DNA from: Thalassotalea ponticola
Lineage (GTDB): Bacteria > Pseudomonadota > Gammaproteobacteria > Enterobacterales > Alteromonadaceae
Reading direction: 5' to 3'
DNA: 64,000 bases
Assembly (NCBI RefSeq): GCF_041379045.1
Contig: NZ_CP166871.1
Coordinates: forward strand, 2,418,001-2,482,000
The notes under the pieces are model-generated. The model made no database searches. It had not been told where the DNA came from and saw nothing but the letters and a program-made list of their open reading frames with translations. Both the position numbers and the translations under genes were made by a program. Below are positions 17,708 to 24,765 of the stretch, in pieces; within the stretch, counting starts at the first letter, position 1; the number at the start of each line of letters is the position of its first letter.

Positions 17708-19186
17708 ATGCTACTTGAACCAGCAATTTGCCATCAAGCGCGATTGAGTAAAGATCGCCGTTTTGATGGCAAGTTTTATACCGCAGTGATCACCACGGGT
17801 ATCTACTGTCGACCAACCTGCCCTGCAGGTCCCGCACTCGAGCCCAATGTGCGTTATTTCAATACCGCCGAACAGGCTGAATCGCAAGGTTTTAGAGCCT
17901 GTAAGCGGTGTAAACCAGAGCTCGCACCAAGACAACCTCTGCCAACCACAATTGAACGCGCTATTAATAGCTTGCAGCAGCAACCGTATCTCAACGTTGC
18001 TGAACTAGCTCTACAATTGCAACTCAGTGAGCGCCAACTGCAACGTTTATTTGACCAACAGTTGTCGATAACGCCACAACAGTTCATTAGCCAGCATCGC
18101 CTCATTCGCGCTCGTACCTTGTTATTGCACAGTAACCTGACAATCTCTGACGTAGCAACGATTGCAGGCTTTCGCTCATTGCGAAGCTTTAACGACAACA
18201 TTAAGCGTCATTACCAAGTTACCCCAAGCCAGTTGCGCCAGCAAAACACCGCAGCGTTAAACCCGCAACAAAGCTACAGTGTAAAACTTGCCTACCAAGC
18301 CCCGTTGGACTTCAAGCGATTACTTGAATTTTTTAAAACTCTCATGATCCCGGGTGTTGAATTTATCGATGACGACAGTTATCAGCGCTCCATTCAGTTA
18401 TTTAATGACGCGGGGCAAGTGACGTGCCAAGGCTGGTTTAGGGTGAGTTATTACAATCAATACTACTTGCATTTAGAGCTTCAATTGAGTGATTACCAAT
18501 ACCTGAATCAGGTATTACAACAAGTTCGGGTGATGTTTGACTTGGATTGTCATATTGAGCAAATAAATCAGCACCTCAAACGAGATCCGCGGTTAGCCGA
18601 CATTATTCGTCAACACCCGGGCTTGCGCCTGCCGGGTTGCTTTGATTTATTTGAATTTTCTATTCGCGCCATACTTGGTCAGCAAATTAGTGTTAAGGCG
18701 GCAACCACCTTAGCTGCGCGAATTAGTCGTCGCTACGGTACGTCAATTTCAGCATCTGCCTGTGCGCCGAGTCAGCTTAGCCATTACTTTCCCCGTGTTC
18801 AAACTCTTGCCAACGCGGAGTTTGAACAACTTGGAATCACCACGACGCGCATTGCCACCCTGCGCCGGTGGATAGATTACTATCAGCAAAACGGCGCGAC
18901 ATTATCTAAATATCAGTCGGCAGAAGACTTGGCCAAACAATTGTGCAAGATCAAAGGTATTGGTCCTTGGACCGCACATTACATTGCGATGCGCGGACTG
19001 AGCCTAAATGACGCTTTTCTGCCATCCGATCTGGGGGTGATAAAAGCCTTTGACCGCCAGCTCAGCAGCAAACAAATATTAACTGAAGCCGAAGCTTGGC
19101 GTCCTTGGCGCGCTTACGCGACTATGTACTTGTGGGCATCGCTGAGTTCTGCTGAGGTACCGATGAACAAGGATAAATCAAAATAA
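17708..19186 (+). CDS. Ada-AlkA fusion: methylation sensor/activator plus 3-methyladenine DNA glycosylase
   Basis: 492 residues in three parts. Residues 1-75: Ada metal-binding domain with Cys34, Cys38, Cys65, Cys68 (GIYCRPTCPA, ACKRCKP); Cys34 corresponds to the methylphosphotriester acceptor of Ada. Residues 80-180: AraC-type helix-turn-helix. Residues about 190-490: AlkA N-terminal domain and HhH-GPD glycosylase (IKGIGPWTAHYIAMRG, LPSDLGVIKAF). The Ada O6-methylguanine transferase domain is missing and is supplied by the next gene, 2 bp downstream. The same arrangement is known in Mycobacterium (AdaA-AlkA plus Ogt). Probably autoregulated adaptive response. Confidence 0.92.
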   Translation: MLLEPAICHQARLSKDRRFDGKFYTAVITTGIYCRPTCPAGPALEPNVRYFNTAEQAESQGFRACKRCKPELAPRQPLPTTIERAINSLQQQPYLNVAELALQLQLSERQLQRLFDQQLSITPQQFISQHRLIRARTLLLHSNLTISDVATIAGFRSLRSFNDNIKRHYQVTPSQLRQQNTAALNPQQSYSVKLAYQAPLDFKRLLEFFKTLMIPGVEFIDDDSYQRSIQLFNDAGQVTCQGWFRVSYYNQYYLHLELQLSDYQYLNQVLQQVRVMFDLDCHIEQINQHLKRDPRLADIIRQHPGLRLPGCFDLFEFSIRAILGQQISVKAATTLAARISRRYGTSISASACAPSQLSHYFPRVQTLANAEFEQLGITTTRIATLRRWIDYYQQNGATLSKYQSAEDLAKQLCKIKGIGPWTAHYIAMRGLSLNDAFLPSDLGVIKAFDRQLSSKQILTEAEAWRPWRAYATMYLWASLSSAEVPMNKDKSK

Positions 19187-19188
19187 TC

Positions 19189-19707
19189 ATGCTTTATTAT
19201 CAATCAATGAACAGCCCAATGGGCGACATTATGGTGGTCGCCAACGACCACGGCATAACCGAAGTGGCCTTTCAACAAGGCGCTGTACCGGTGATCGTGC
19301 CAACCGAGTCAAGTGATACGATCGTCCTTGCAAACCAGCACAGTGGCCGCCGTGTTCCCGACCATTTAGCGCGCGCAATAACACAACTCGATCAGTACTT
19401 TAGTGGCCGTAGAACAACATTTGACTTACCTCTAGCCCAGCAAGGTACCGATTTCCAACAGCGCGTTTGGCAGGCCTTAACTGATATACCTTACGCCAGT
19501 ACTTGCAGTTACGGCGAGCTGGCTCAACAGCTTGGCAAGCCCAAGGCGATGCGCGCGGTTGGCAGTGCTAATGGCAAAAACAAGATAGCGATTATCGTGC
19601 CGTGTCATCGCGTTATCGGCAAAAATAATAAACTCACAGGTTACGCTGGTGGCTTAGCACTTAAAGCACAACTATTGTCACTTGAAAACGCCCGTTTTAC
19701 TCCGTAA
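19189..19707 (+). CDS. ogt: Methylated-DNA-[protein]-cysteine S-methyltransferase
   Basis: 172-residue suicide enzyme removing O6-methylguanine and O4-methylthymine from DNA. The catalytic motif IVPCHRVIG is intact (unlike the Trp-containing Atl at 11279-11620), followed by LTGYAGG. N-terminal domain begins YYQSMNSPMGDIMV. Starts 2 bp after the Ada-AlkA fusion stop, so the two form one operon for alkylation damage. Confidence 0.95.
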   Translation: MLYYQSMNSPMGDIMVVANDHGITEVAFQQGAVPVIVPTESSDTIVLANQHSGRRVPDHLARAITQLDQYFSGRRTTFDLPLAQQGTDFQQRVWQALTDIPYASTCSYGELAQQLGKPKAMRAVGSANGKNKIAIIVPCHRVIGKNNKLTGYAGGLALKAQLLSLENARFTP

Positions 19708-19743
19708 ACTTGCGCAGCGAGGTTAGTATTTTAAGTGGGTTTT

Positions 19744-20139
19744 ATGAATTTTGTAATTATCGCCTTAGCGATATTGATTTTGCTTTGGATGGCCTGGCGA
19801 CTATACCAAGCAAAGCGCTACAACCGATTTATCGACTGGCTACACAGCGATGTACAGCCGCGGTTATGCGAGCAATTAAAACGCGAATTGATTGCCCATC
19901 GAAGTCCTGAATACCAAAACACAGATACACACATCGATGCGACATTGCGCTATTACAGTCAATATCCGGTTCGCATTTTTGACGCCGCCGTAGAGCGGCA
20001 ATTGATTGGGCCTGAGTGGTTTGAGAACAAACAAAATAAACGCCACGCCCAACATTTATTGTTTGTACAAGCGGGCATGAGACAAACGGCGAAATCGCTT
20101 TTTTGCCAAACAAAGTCCGCCGAAGAACGAACCCAATAA
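19744..20139 (+). CDS. Membrane-anchored hypothetical protein
   Basis: 131 residues. Starts with one hydrophobic helix (MNFVIIALAILILLWMAWRLY) followed by a basic, soluble domain with no family I recognise. It would be an N-in or N-out single-pass inner-membrane protein. The ATG at 19744 places the helix at the very N-terminus; an in-frame GTG at 19735 would add three residues. It lies 36 bp after ogt and may be cotranscribed. Confidence 0.7.
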   Translation: MNFVIIALAILILLWMAWRLYQAKRYNRFIDWLHSDVQPRLCEQLKRELIAHRSPEYQNTDTHIDATLRYYSQYPVRIFDAAVERQLIGPEWFENKQNKRHAQHLLFVQAGMRQTAKSLFCQTKSAEERTQ

Positions 20140-20173
20140 CGCGATAACAGCATTGGTTGGTGAGTAAACTAAT

Positions 20174-20205
20174 AAGCCGCTTTCAACAATAGCTGAAAAC
20201 GGCTT
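20174..20205. terminator. Bidirectional hairpin between the hypothetical gene and rluB
   Basis: AAGCCG (20174-20179) and TTTCA (20181-20185) pair with TGAAA (20194-20198) and CGGCTT (20200-20205), with one internal mismatch. It sits between convergent genes; the T-rich tails are weak on both sides. Confidence 0.65.
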
Positions 20206-20236
20206 AGTGATATTTTAACGTGACCCGATACCGAGC

Positions 20237-21109
20237 CTATCGACGCTTGCGCCTCGCCGGCGGCGCACTTTGTTGGCGACGCTGTTGATGCTTTTTGACG
20301 TTTTTGCGGATTTTGCGACTTTTGTTGTGATCTATGCGCTTTTCATCCACTTTGACTTTTGATTCGGTTTCCGGTTTCAACCCCACTAATTTGCGATAGT
20401 AATTAACGTCTTTTAAACCCAGTTCAAGCCAGCCACCTAAAGGCAAGCGACGATCCATTTGCAAATCACCATAGCGAACTCGAATCAATCGACTTACCTG
20501 TACATCTTGGCTTTCCCACAAACGACGAACCTCGCGATTACGGCCTTCGGTCAATACTACGTGGAACCAGTGGTTGCGTCCTTCACCGCCTTTATAGGTG
20601 ATTTTTTTAAAGCGCGCCATGCCGTCTTCAAGTTTCACCCCGTGTCGCAAACGCTGCAACATGGCTTCATCGATTTCTCCAAATACCCGTACCGCATACT
20701 CGCGCTCTACTTCGTGTGACGGATGCATTAATCGATTCGCCAGCTCGCCGTCATTGGTAAATATCAACATGCCCGAGGTATTGATATCTAAACGCCCCAC
20801 GGCCACCCAGCGACTGCCTTCAATTTTCGGTAATCGGTCAAATACCGTAGGCCGACCTTCGGGATCTTTGCGGGTACACATCTCCCCTTCGGGTTTGTTG
20901 TACACCAACACTCGGCACACCTGTTCTTGCGCATCGGCAATTTTTACGATGTGGCCGTCAAGGCGGATTTGCTCAGTGCCTTCTACGCGGTCGCCTAGAA
21001 ACGCAGTTTTGCCATCAATACTGACTCGCCCTTGGCTAATAACGGCTTCCATTTCACGGCGCGAGCCCTTACCAGCTCGAGCGAGTACCTTTTGTAATTT
21101 TTCAGACAT
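20237..21109 (-). CDS. rluB: 23S rRNA pseudouridine-2605 synthase RluB
   Basis: Pseudouridine synthase of the RsuA/RluB family, 290 residues. N-terminal S4 RNA-binding domain ([18 protein letters not shown]), then the catalytic [17 protein letters not shown], with Asp as nucleophile. The C-terminus is a lysine/arginine-rich tail typical of RluB. It is 38 bp downstream of scpB in the gene string rnm-yciO-scpA-scpB-rluB. Confidence 0.95.
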   Translation of the reverse strand: MSEKLQKVLARAGKGSRREMEAVISQGRVSIDGKTAFLGDRVEGTEQIRLDGHIVKIADAQEQVCRVLVYNKPEGEMCTRKDPEGRPTVFDRLPKIEGSRWVAVGRLDINTSGMLIFTNDGELANRLMHPSHEVEREYAVRVFGEIDEAMLQRLRHGVKLEDGMARFKKITYKGGEGRNHWFHVVLTEGRNREVRRLWESQDVQVSRLIRVRYGDLQMDRRLPLGGWLELGLKDVNYYRKLVGLKPETESKVKVDEKRIDHNKSRKIRKNVKKHQQRRQQSAPPARRKRR

Positions 21110-21147
21110 TCAATCTTCTCATTTATTTGCGTTGCCTTCACGGCAAG

Positions 21148-21729
21148 TTATGCTTCCTCTGTTTGAGGTTGCTGCTCAGCGTCAGCCACGTCAATGTCAG
21201 TGATATCCATCAACGGGGGTAGCTGTTGTAACGATGTTAAGGAAAAATAGTCCAGAAATTCGTTCGTTGTTGCAAACAGCGCTGGACGCCCGGGGACTTC
21301 TTTGTGACCCACAACGTGAATCCAATCTCGCTCTTGCAATGTTCTAATTATATAACTACTTACCGATACTCCGCGAATATCTTCAATTTCACCACGCGTT
21401 ATCGGTTGTCGGTAAGCAATTAAGGCAAGAGTTTCGAGTAACGCTCGCGAGTATTTTGGCGCTTTTTCCTTGAATAACAAACCAATGTAGTCACTGTATG
21501 CTTGGCGCGCTTGAAAGCGAAATCCTGAGGCTACTTCAACCAGTTCAACAGCGCGTGCATCATAATCATTTTGTAGCTGTTGTAAAATGGTTTGCAGCTG
21601 TTTTTTTGAAATTGTCACTTTTTCACTTAGCGTTTGATGCAGTGTATTTAACGACAATGGCACGGCGGAAACAAATATCATTGCTTCAACAACCGATTTA
21701 ATGAATTTATCATTGTGATCTTGGGCCAT
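21148..21729 (-). CDS. scpB: Segregation and condensation protein B
   Basis: Winged-helix kleisin-associated subunit of the SMC-ScpAB condensin, 193 residues. Conserved stretches are VEAMIFVSAVPLS, LETLALIAYRQPITRGEIEDIRGV and GHKEVPGRPALFATT. The acidic, Gln-rich C-terminus is usual. Starts 6 bp after scpA. An Smc partner should exist elsewhere in the genome. Confidence 0.95.
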   Translation of the reverse strand: MAQDHNDKFIKSVVEAMIFVSAVPLSLNTLHQTLSEKVTISKKQLQTILQQLQNDYDARAVELVEVASGFRFQARQAYSDYIGLLFKEKAPKYSRALLETLALIAYRQPITRGEIEDIRGVSVSSYIIRTLQERDWIHVVGHKEVPGRPALFATTNEFLDYFSLTSLQQLPPLMDITDIDVADAEQQPQTEEA

Positions 21730-21735
21730 GACGTA

Positions 21736-22554
21736 CTACCTCAATCTGAGTTGAATTAAACCAAATGTTTGTGCTTGGATACACTCTACCAGTGACTCTT
21801 TAACAAGTTCCAATATCGCTAAAAACGTTACCACTACTCCCGCTCGCCCTTCGTCAACCTGAAACAAGGCAGAGAATTCGGTATAGTCGTGCTTGTTCAG
21901 TTGATTTAATATCATCGCCATTCGCTCTCGCGTTGATAAGCTTTCTCTTGCGATGTGATGATGTTCAAACGCGGCGGCGCGCTTGATTACGCCCTGCACG
22001 GCTAACACCAAATCTTGCACACTGACTTCTGGGGCAATATACGCCGGTTTAAAGCCATCTGGCAGGCCGACACTGGTCTCGAAGTTGTCTCGTTCCAAAC
22101 GCGGTATTAACTCGATTTGCTCAGCTGCCTGTTTGATCACTTCGTATTCCTGCAACCGTCTAACCAGCTCTGCTCTGGGATCGTCTTCATCGTCATCAAC
22201 ATCCGTTTTAGGCAGTAATAGTCGAGATTTTATTTCAGCCAAAATAGCCGCCATCACTAAGTATTCTGCCGCTAACTCAAGCTTCAAGTCTTTCATTAGG
22301 TCGACGTAGTCCATATATTGACGAGTGATTTCGGCAATCGGCAAATCGACAATATCAAACTTTTGTTTGCGAATTAAATACAACAGCAAATCAAGTGGCC
22401 CCTCAAAGGCCTCTAAGATAATTTCTAATGCATCAGGCGGAATAAATAAGTCTTGTGGCTTTTCGACGACCGCTTGGCCGCGCACAAGCGCTAACGGTAA
22501 ACTTTGCTGAAACATTTCACCGTTTGTCTGAGCTGATTCAGCGCGCTTGGTCAT
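21736..22554 (-). CDS. scpA: Segregation and condensation protein A
   Basis: Kleisin subunit of the SMC-ScpAB complex, 272 residues. Recognised by the FEGPLDLLLYLIRKQKFDIVDLPIAEITRQY region and EYLVMAAILAEIKSRLLLP. The N-terminal 40 residues precede the conserved core. It begins 3 bp after yciO ends; the operon is tightly packed. Confidence 0.95.
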   Translation of the reverse strand: MTKRAESAQTNGEMFQQSLPLALVRGQAVVEKPQDLFIPPDALEIILEAFEGPLDLLLYLIRKQKFDIVDLPIAEITRQYMDYVDLMKDLKLELAAEYLVMAAILAEIKSRLLLPKTDVDDDEDDPRAELVRRLQEYEVIKQAAEQIELIPRLERDNFETSVGLPDGFKPAYIAPEVSVQDLVLAVQGVIKRAAAFEHHHIARESLSTRERMAMILNQLNKHDYTEFSALFQVDEGRAGVVVTFLAILELVKESLVECIQAQTFGLIQLRLR

Positions 22555-22557
22555 TGC

Positions 22558-23181
22558 TCAACCACCAAACGGCTCAACAGGACCTTCACCAACGCGAAGA
22601 ATCTCGGGAAAATTTTCAGTAAAGTCGACGACTGTGGTCGGTTTTTCACCGAGATAACCACCGTTTAAAATAAGGTCAACATGCTTATCAAGGTGCTCTC
22701 GGATCGCGTCTGGATCAAACTCAGCCATCTCATTGCCCGGCAGGATCAGGGTGGTAGACATCAGTGGTTCACCTAACTCAGCGAGTAACTGTTGAGCAAT
22801 TTGATTATCGGGTATGCGAATACCTATGGTCTTTTTCTTCGGGTTTAGCAAGCGTCTCGGTACTTCTTTGGTACCTTTAAAGACAAAAGTATATGCGCCT
22901 GGCGTGTTGTTTTTCAGCAAACGAAAACTGGCGTTATCAACCCGCGCATACTCGGCCAATTGTGACAGGTCTTGGCACACCAAAGTAAAATTGTGATCTC
23001 GATTGATATCGCGAATACGACAAATTCGGTCGAGTGCTTTTTTATCGCCCAAATGACAACCAAGCGCATAGCCCGAATCCGTCGGGTAAACAATCACTCC
23101 ACCGTCGTTGATGATAGCCACGGCTTGCTTAAGCAGTCGAGGTTGCGGGTTGTCTGGGTGCATATAAAAGAACTGACTCAT
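22558..23181 (-). CDS. yciO: YciO, Sua5/YrdC-family protein
   Basis: 207 residues, paralogue of threonylcarbamoyl-AMP synthase TsaC/Sua5. The protein aligns throughout with E. coli YciO (MSQFFYMHPDNPQPRLL, GGVIVYPTDSGYALGC, NNTPGAYTFVFKGTKEVPRR). Role in t6A formation is uncertain for this subfamily. ATG at 23181 has AGGAT upstream and fits the family; an in-frame start 27 bases earlier lacks support. Confidence 0.93.
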   Translation of the reverse strand: MSQFFYMHPDNPQPRLLKQAVAIINDGGVIVYPTDSGYALGCHLGDKKALDRICRIRDINRDHNFTLVCQDLSQLAEYARVDNASFRLLKNNTPGAYTFVFKGTKEVPRRLLNPKKKTIGIRIPDNQIAQQLLAELGEPLMSTTLILPGNEMAEFDPDAIREHLDKHVDLILNGGYLGEKPTTVVDFTENFPEILRVGEGPVEPFGG

Positions 23182-23189
23182 AAATATCC

Positions 23190-24074
23190 TTAATTCCAAT
23201 GACGCCATACCGGCGGAACATCGGCGGTTAATTGCAAATTGCGGCCCAGTTCACTCCACCTATTTGGCGCGTGAAAATCAGAGCCCACCGAGGCTTGAAG
23301 GTCGTATTCAACACACAAGCTCGCCAATAATTGTTTTTGTTGGTCGTTCATTTGCGGCGACACAATTTCCATGGCATCGCCGTTAGCGGCTTTAAAGTCA
23401 ACGATTAAGCGACGTAACCACTTTGTCGATAACTTGTATTTCATCGGATGAGCAATAACGCTCTGACCGCCCGCTTTGGCAATTACCTCAACCGCGTGTT
23501 CGACACTACACCACTGCGGCTTAACGTACGCTCGTTGACCTTTGCCGATGTATTTATCAAAGGCTTTTTGCATACCACTAACATGGCCTTGCTCGTGCAA
23601 TGCTCGAGCAAAGTGTGCACGTGTGATCGACCCGTTTTTGGCTAACAACTTAGCGTATTGATAACAATCAGCAAAGCCGGCTTTGGCCAATTTTTCGGCC
23701 ATTAGTGTTGCCCTTGTCTCTCTTGCTTGTTGTTGTGCATTGATAAGTTCAACTAACTGTGGATGTTTTGCATCGACGTTTAAACCGACGATGTGAATTT
23801 CAAAATTCTGCCACATGGTCGATATTTCGATGCCGCTTATCAAACGTAATGGCAACCCTTTTAGCTCAATAAAAGACCGTGCAGGAGCTAGCGCATCAAC
23901 GGTGTCGTGATCGGTAATGGCAAGTTGCTCGACCCCCATTGTATCTGCCCTCAACACCAATTCTTGTGGCGTCAATCGACCGTCAGAGCAGGTTGTATGC
24001 GAGTGCAAATCAACTCTGATTAATTTGTGTTGCTGGATTAAATTATCGACAATAGGTCTTGACTTCATCGCCAT
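23190..24074 (-). CDS. rnm: RNase AM / 5'-3' exoribonuclease with PHP domain (YciV/TrpH)
   Basis: About 294 residues. PHP phosphoesterase motifs DLHSHTTCSDG, AITDHDTVDA, ISGIEIST and VGSDFHAPNRW provide the metal ligands. The E. coli homologue (YciV, now RNase AM) trims 5' ends of rRNAs and degrades short RNAs. The start is uncertain: TTG 24098, ATG 24074 and ATG 24068 are all in frame and none has a good ribosome site; ATG 24074 is given. Divergent from the trp operon, as in enterobacteria. Confidence 0.9.
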   Translation of the reverse strand: MAMKSRPIVDNLIQQHKLIRVDLHSHTTCSDGRLTPQELVLRADTMGVEQLAITDHDTVDALAPARSFIELKGLPLRLISGIEISTMWQNFEIHIVGLNVDAKHPQLVELINAQQQARETRATLMAEKLAKAGFADCYQYAKLLAKNGSITRAHFARALHEQGHVSGMQKAFDKYIGKGQRAYVKPQWCSVEHAVEVIAKAGGQSVIAHPMKYKLSTKWLRRLIVDFKAANGDAMEIVSPQMNDQQKQLLASLCVEYDLQASVGSDFHAPNRWSELGRNLQLTADVPPVWRHWN

Positions 24075-24204
24075 TTTACGCTGTTCTATAGATAACAAGC
24101 CATTTTACGTGGTTAATTGATGAATTAACAGCGACAACAACAATTAAAGTCTGATAGTTGCTGACAGTACAAGACACAATCGTCGATTTGAGAGCGAATA
24201 GCAC
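24075..24204. other. rnm-trp divergent intergenic region
   Basis: About 130 bp carrying the trp promoter and probably the rnm promoter. I could not identify a convincing TrpR operator (no recognisable CTAG-containing dyad) nor an unambiguous -35/-10 pair. Confidence 0.4.
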
Positions 24205-24267
24205 ATGCCGAAACTGAGTTCAATGACCAAGGTCAACAACAAGCATTGGTGGTTTCATAACACATAG
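24205..24267 (+). CDS. trpL: trp operon leader peptide TrpL
   Basis: 20-codon frame MPKLSSMTKVNNKHWWFHNT ending in TAG at 24265, with tandem Trp codons (TGG TGG at 24247-24252). A shorter 14-codon version could start at ATG 24223; neither start has a strong ribosome site (GAGAG at 24190-24194 for the longer one). The Trp pair and the stop lie in segment 1 of a four-segment attenuator, so ribosome stalling there would favour the antiterminator. Too short for ordinary gene prediction. Confidence 0.82.
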   Translation: MPKLSSMTKVNNKHWWFHNT

Positions 24268-24327
24268 AAAGTGGGTTATGTGCGTTGTCGTATCTGTATT
24301 TTAAGCCCGCTTCTCGCGGGCTTTTTT
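24259..24327 (+). terminator. trp attenuator
   Basis: Segment 1:2 pairing: CACATA (24261-24266) with TATGTG (24277-24282). Antiterminator 2:3: GTGGGTT (24271-24277) with AAGCCCGC (24303-24310), using two G-U pairs. Terminator 3:4: AGCCCGC (24304-24310) with GCGGGCT (24316-24322), followed by six Ts (24322-24327). The alternatives are mutually exclusive as in classical Trp attenuation. Confidence 0.88.
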
Positions 24328-24501
24328 GTACATGGATGTACTTATCCTCGCGAGCCATGGGTGGTGCTAGCGTGGGTTTGTACATGGATAGTGTTAGCTA
24401 GCCGAGTACTTATCCTCGCGAGCCAAGGATGGTGCTAGCGAGGGTTTGACTGGATGTACTTATCCTCGCGAGCCATGGATGGTGCTAGCGAGGATAAGTA
24501 C
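24328..24501 (+). repeat. Modular intergenic repeat array, copy 2, inside the trp leader
   Basis: Begins at the base after the attenuator T-run with the truncated module GTACATGGAT, then a 42-bp unit (24338), a 26-bp unit (24380), a 42-bp unit (24406), an 8-base remnant (24448) and a last unit at 24456. In that last unit GTACTTATCCTCGC (24456-24469) is repeated as its exact reverse complement at 24488-24501, giving a 14-bp stem with an 18-base loop. Same family as 10339-10850; the junction with the terminator is identical at both loci. It would be transcribed in every read-through trp mRNA. Confidence 0.95.
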
Positions 24502-24671
24502 ACGGATGAGCTTTAGCTCGTAGAATACTCGGCGATCTCAACCGAACGCGTAGGCGTATGAAACACAAGTGCGTTCGTGAATGAGTACGTATCAAAACAC
24601 ATAAGATTGTCGATTCGCTCATCGCTGAACAAATAAAGCAACAGGCATAAGTATAAATAGGAGCCAAAACA
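24502..24671. other. Trp leader segment between repeat array and second mini-ORF
   Basis: 170 bp without a credible gene. It contains a short hairpin (GAGC/GCTC at 24508-24519) and an inverted repeat CGAACGC/GCGTTCG (about 24542-24575). A TATAAA word at 24652 is present but has no good -35. Confidence 0.45.
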
Positions 24672-24734
24672 ATGTTAACAATCAAGGTAAAAGCATGGTT
24701 TATCTGGTGGTTACAACCACTGTACGCTGGATAA
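24672..24734 (+). CDS. Second Trp-rich mini-ORF upstream of trpE
   Basis: 20-codon frame MLTIKVKAWFIWWLQPLYAG with three Trp codons (24696, 24705, 24708), TAA at 24732. AGGAG (24659-24663) is 8 bp before the ATG, a better ribosome site than that of trpL. It ends 31 bp before the trpE start. GTGGT (24707-24711) can pair with ACCAC (24716-24720). No rho-independent terminator follows, so it is not a second classical attenuator. It may be a regulatory peptide for trpE translation or a displaced leader; whether it is translated is unknown. Confidence 0.6.
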   Translation: MLTIKVKAWFIWWLQPLYAG

Positions 24735-24765
24735 CTAACAACAGACTCATTTGAAAAGGCAAACC

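Noticed and set aside
24121-24204. TrpR operator in the trp promoter region
   Set aside because: Searched for a CTAG-centred dyad like GTACTAGTTAACTAGTAC; only scattered half-site words were found. The CTAG-containing repeats downstream do not match it.
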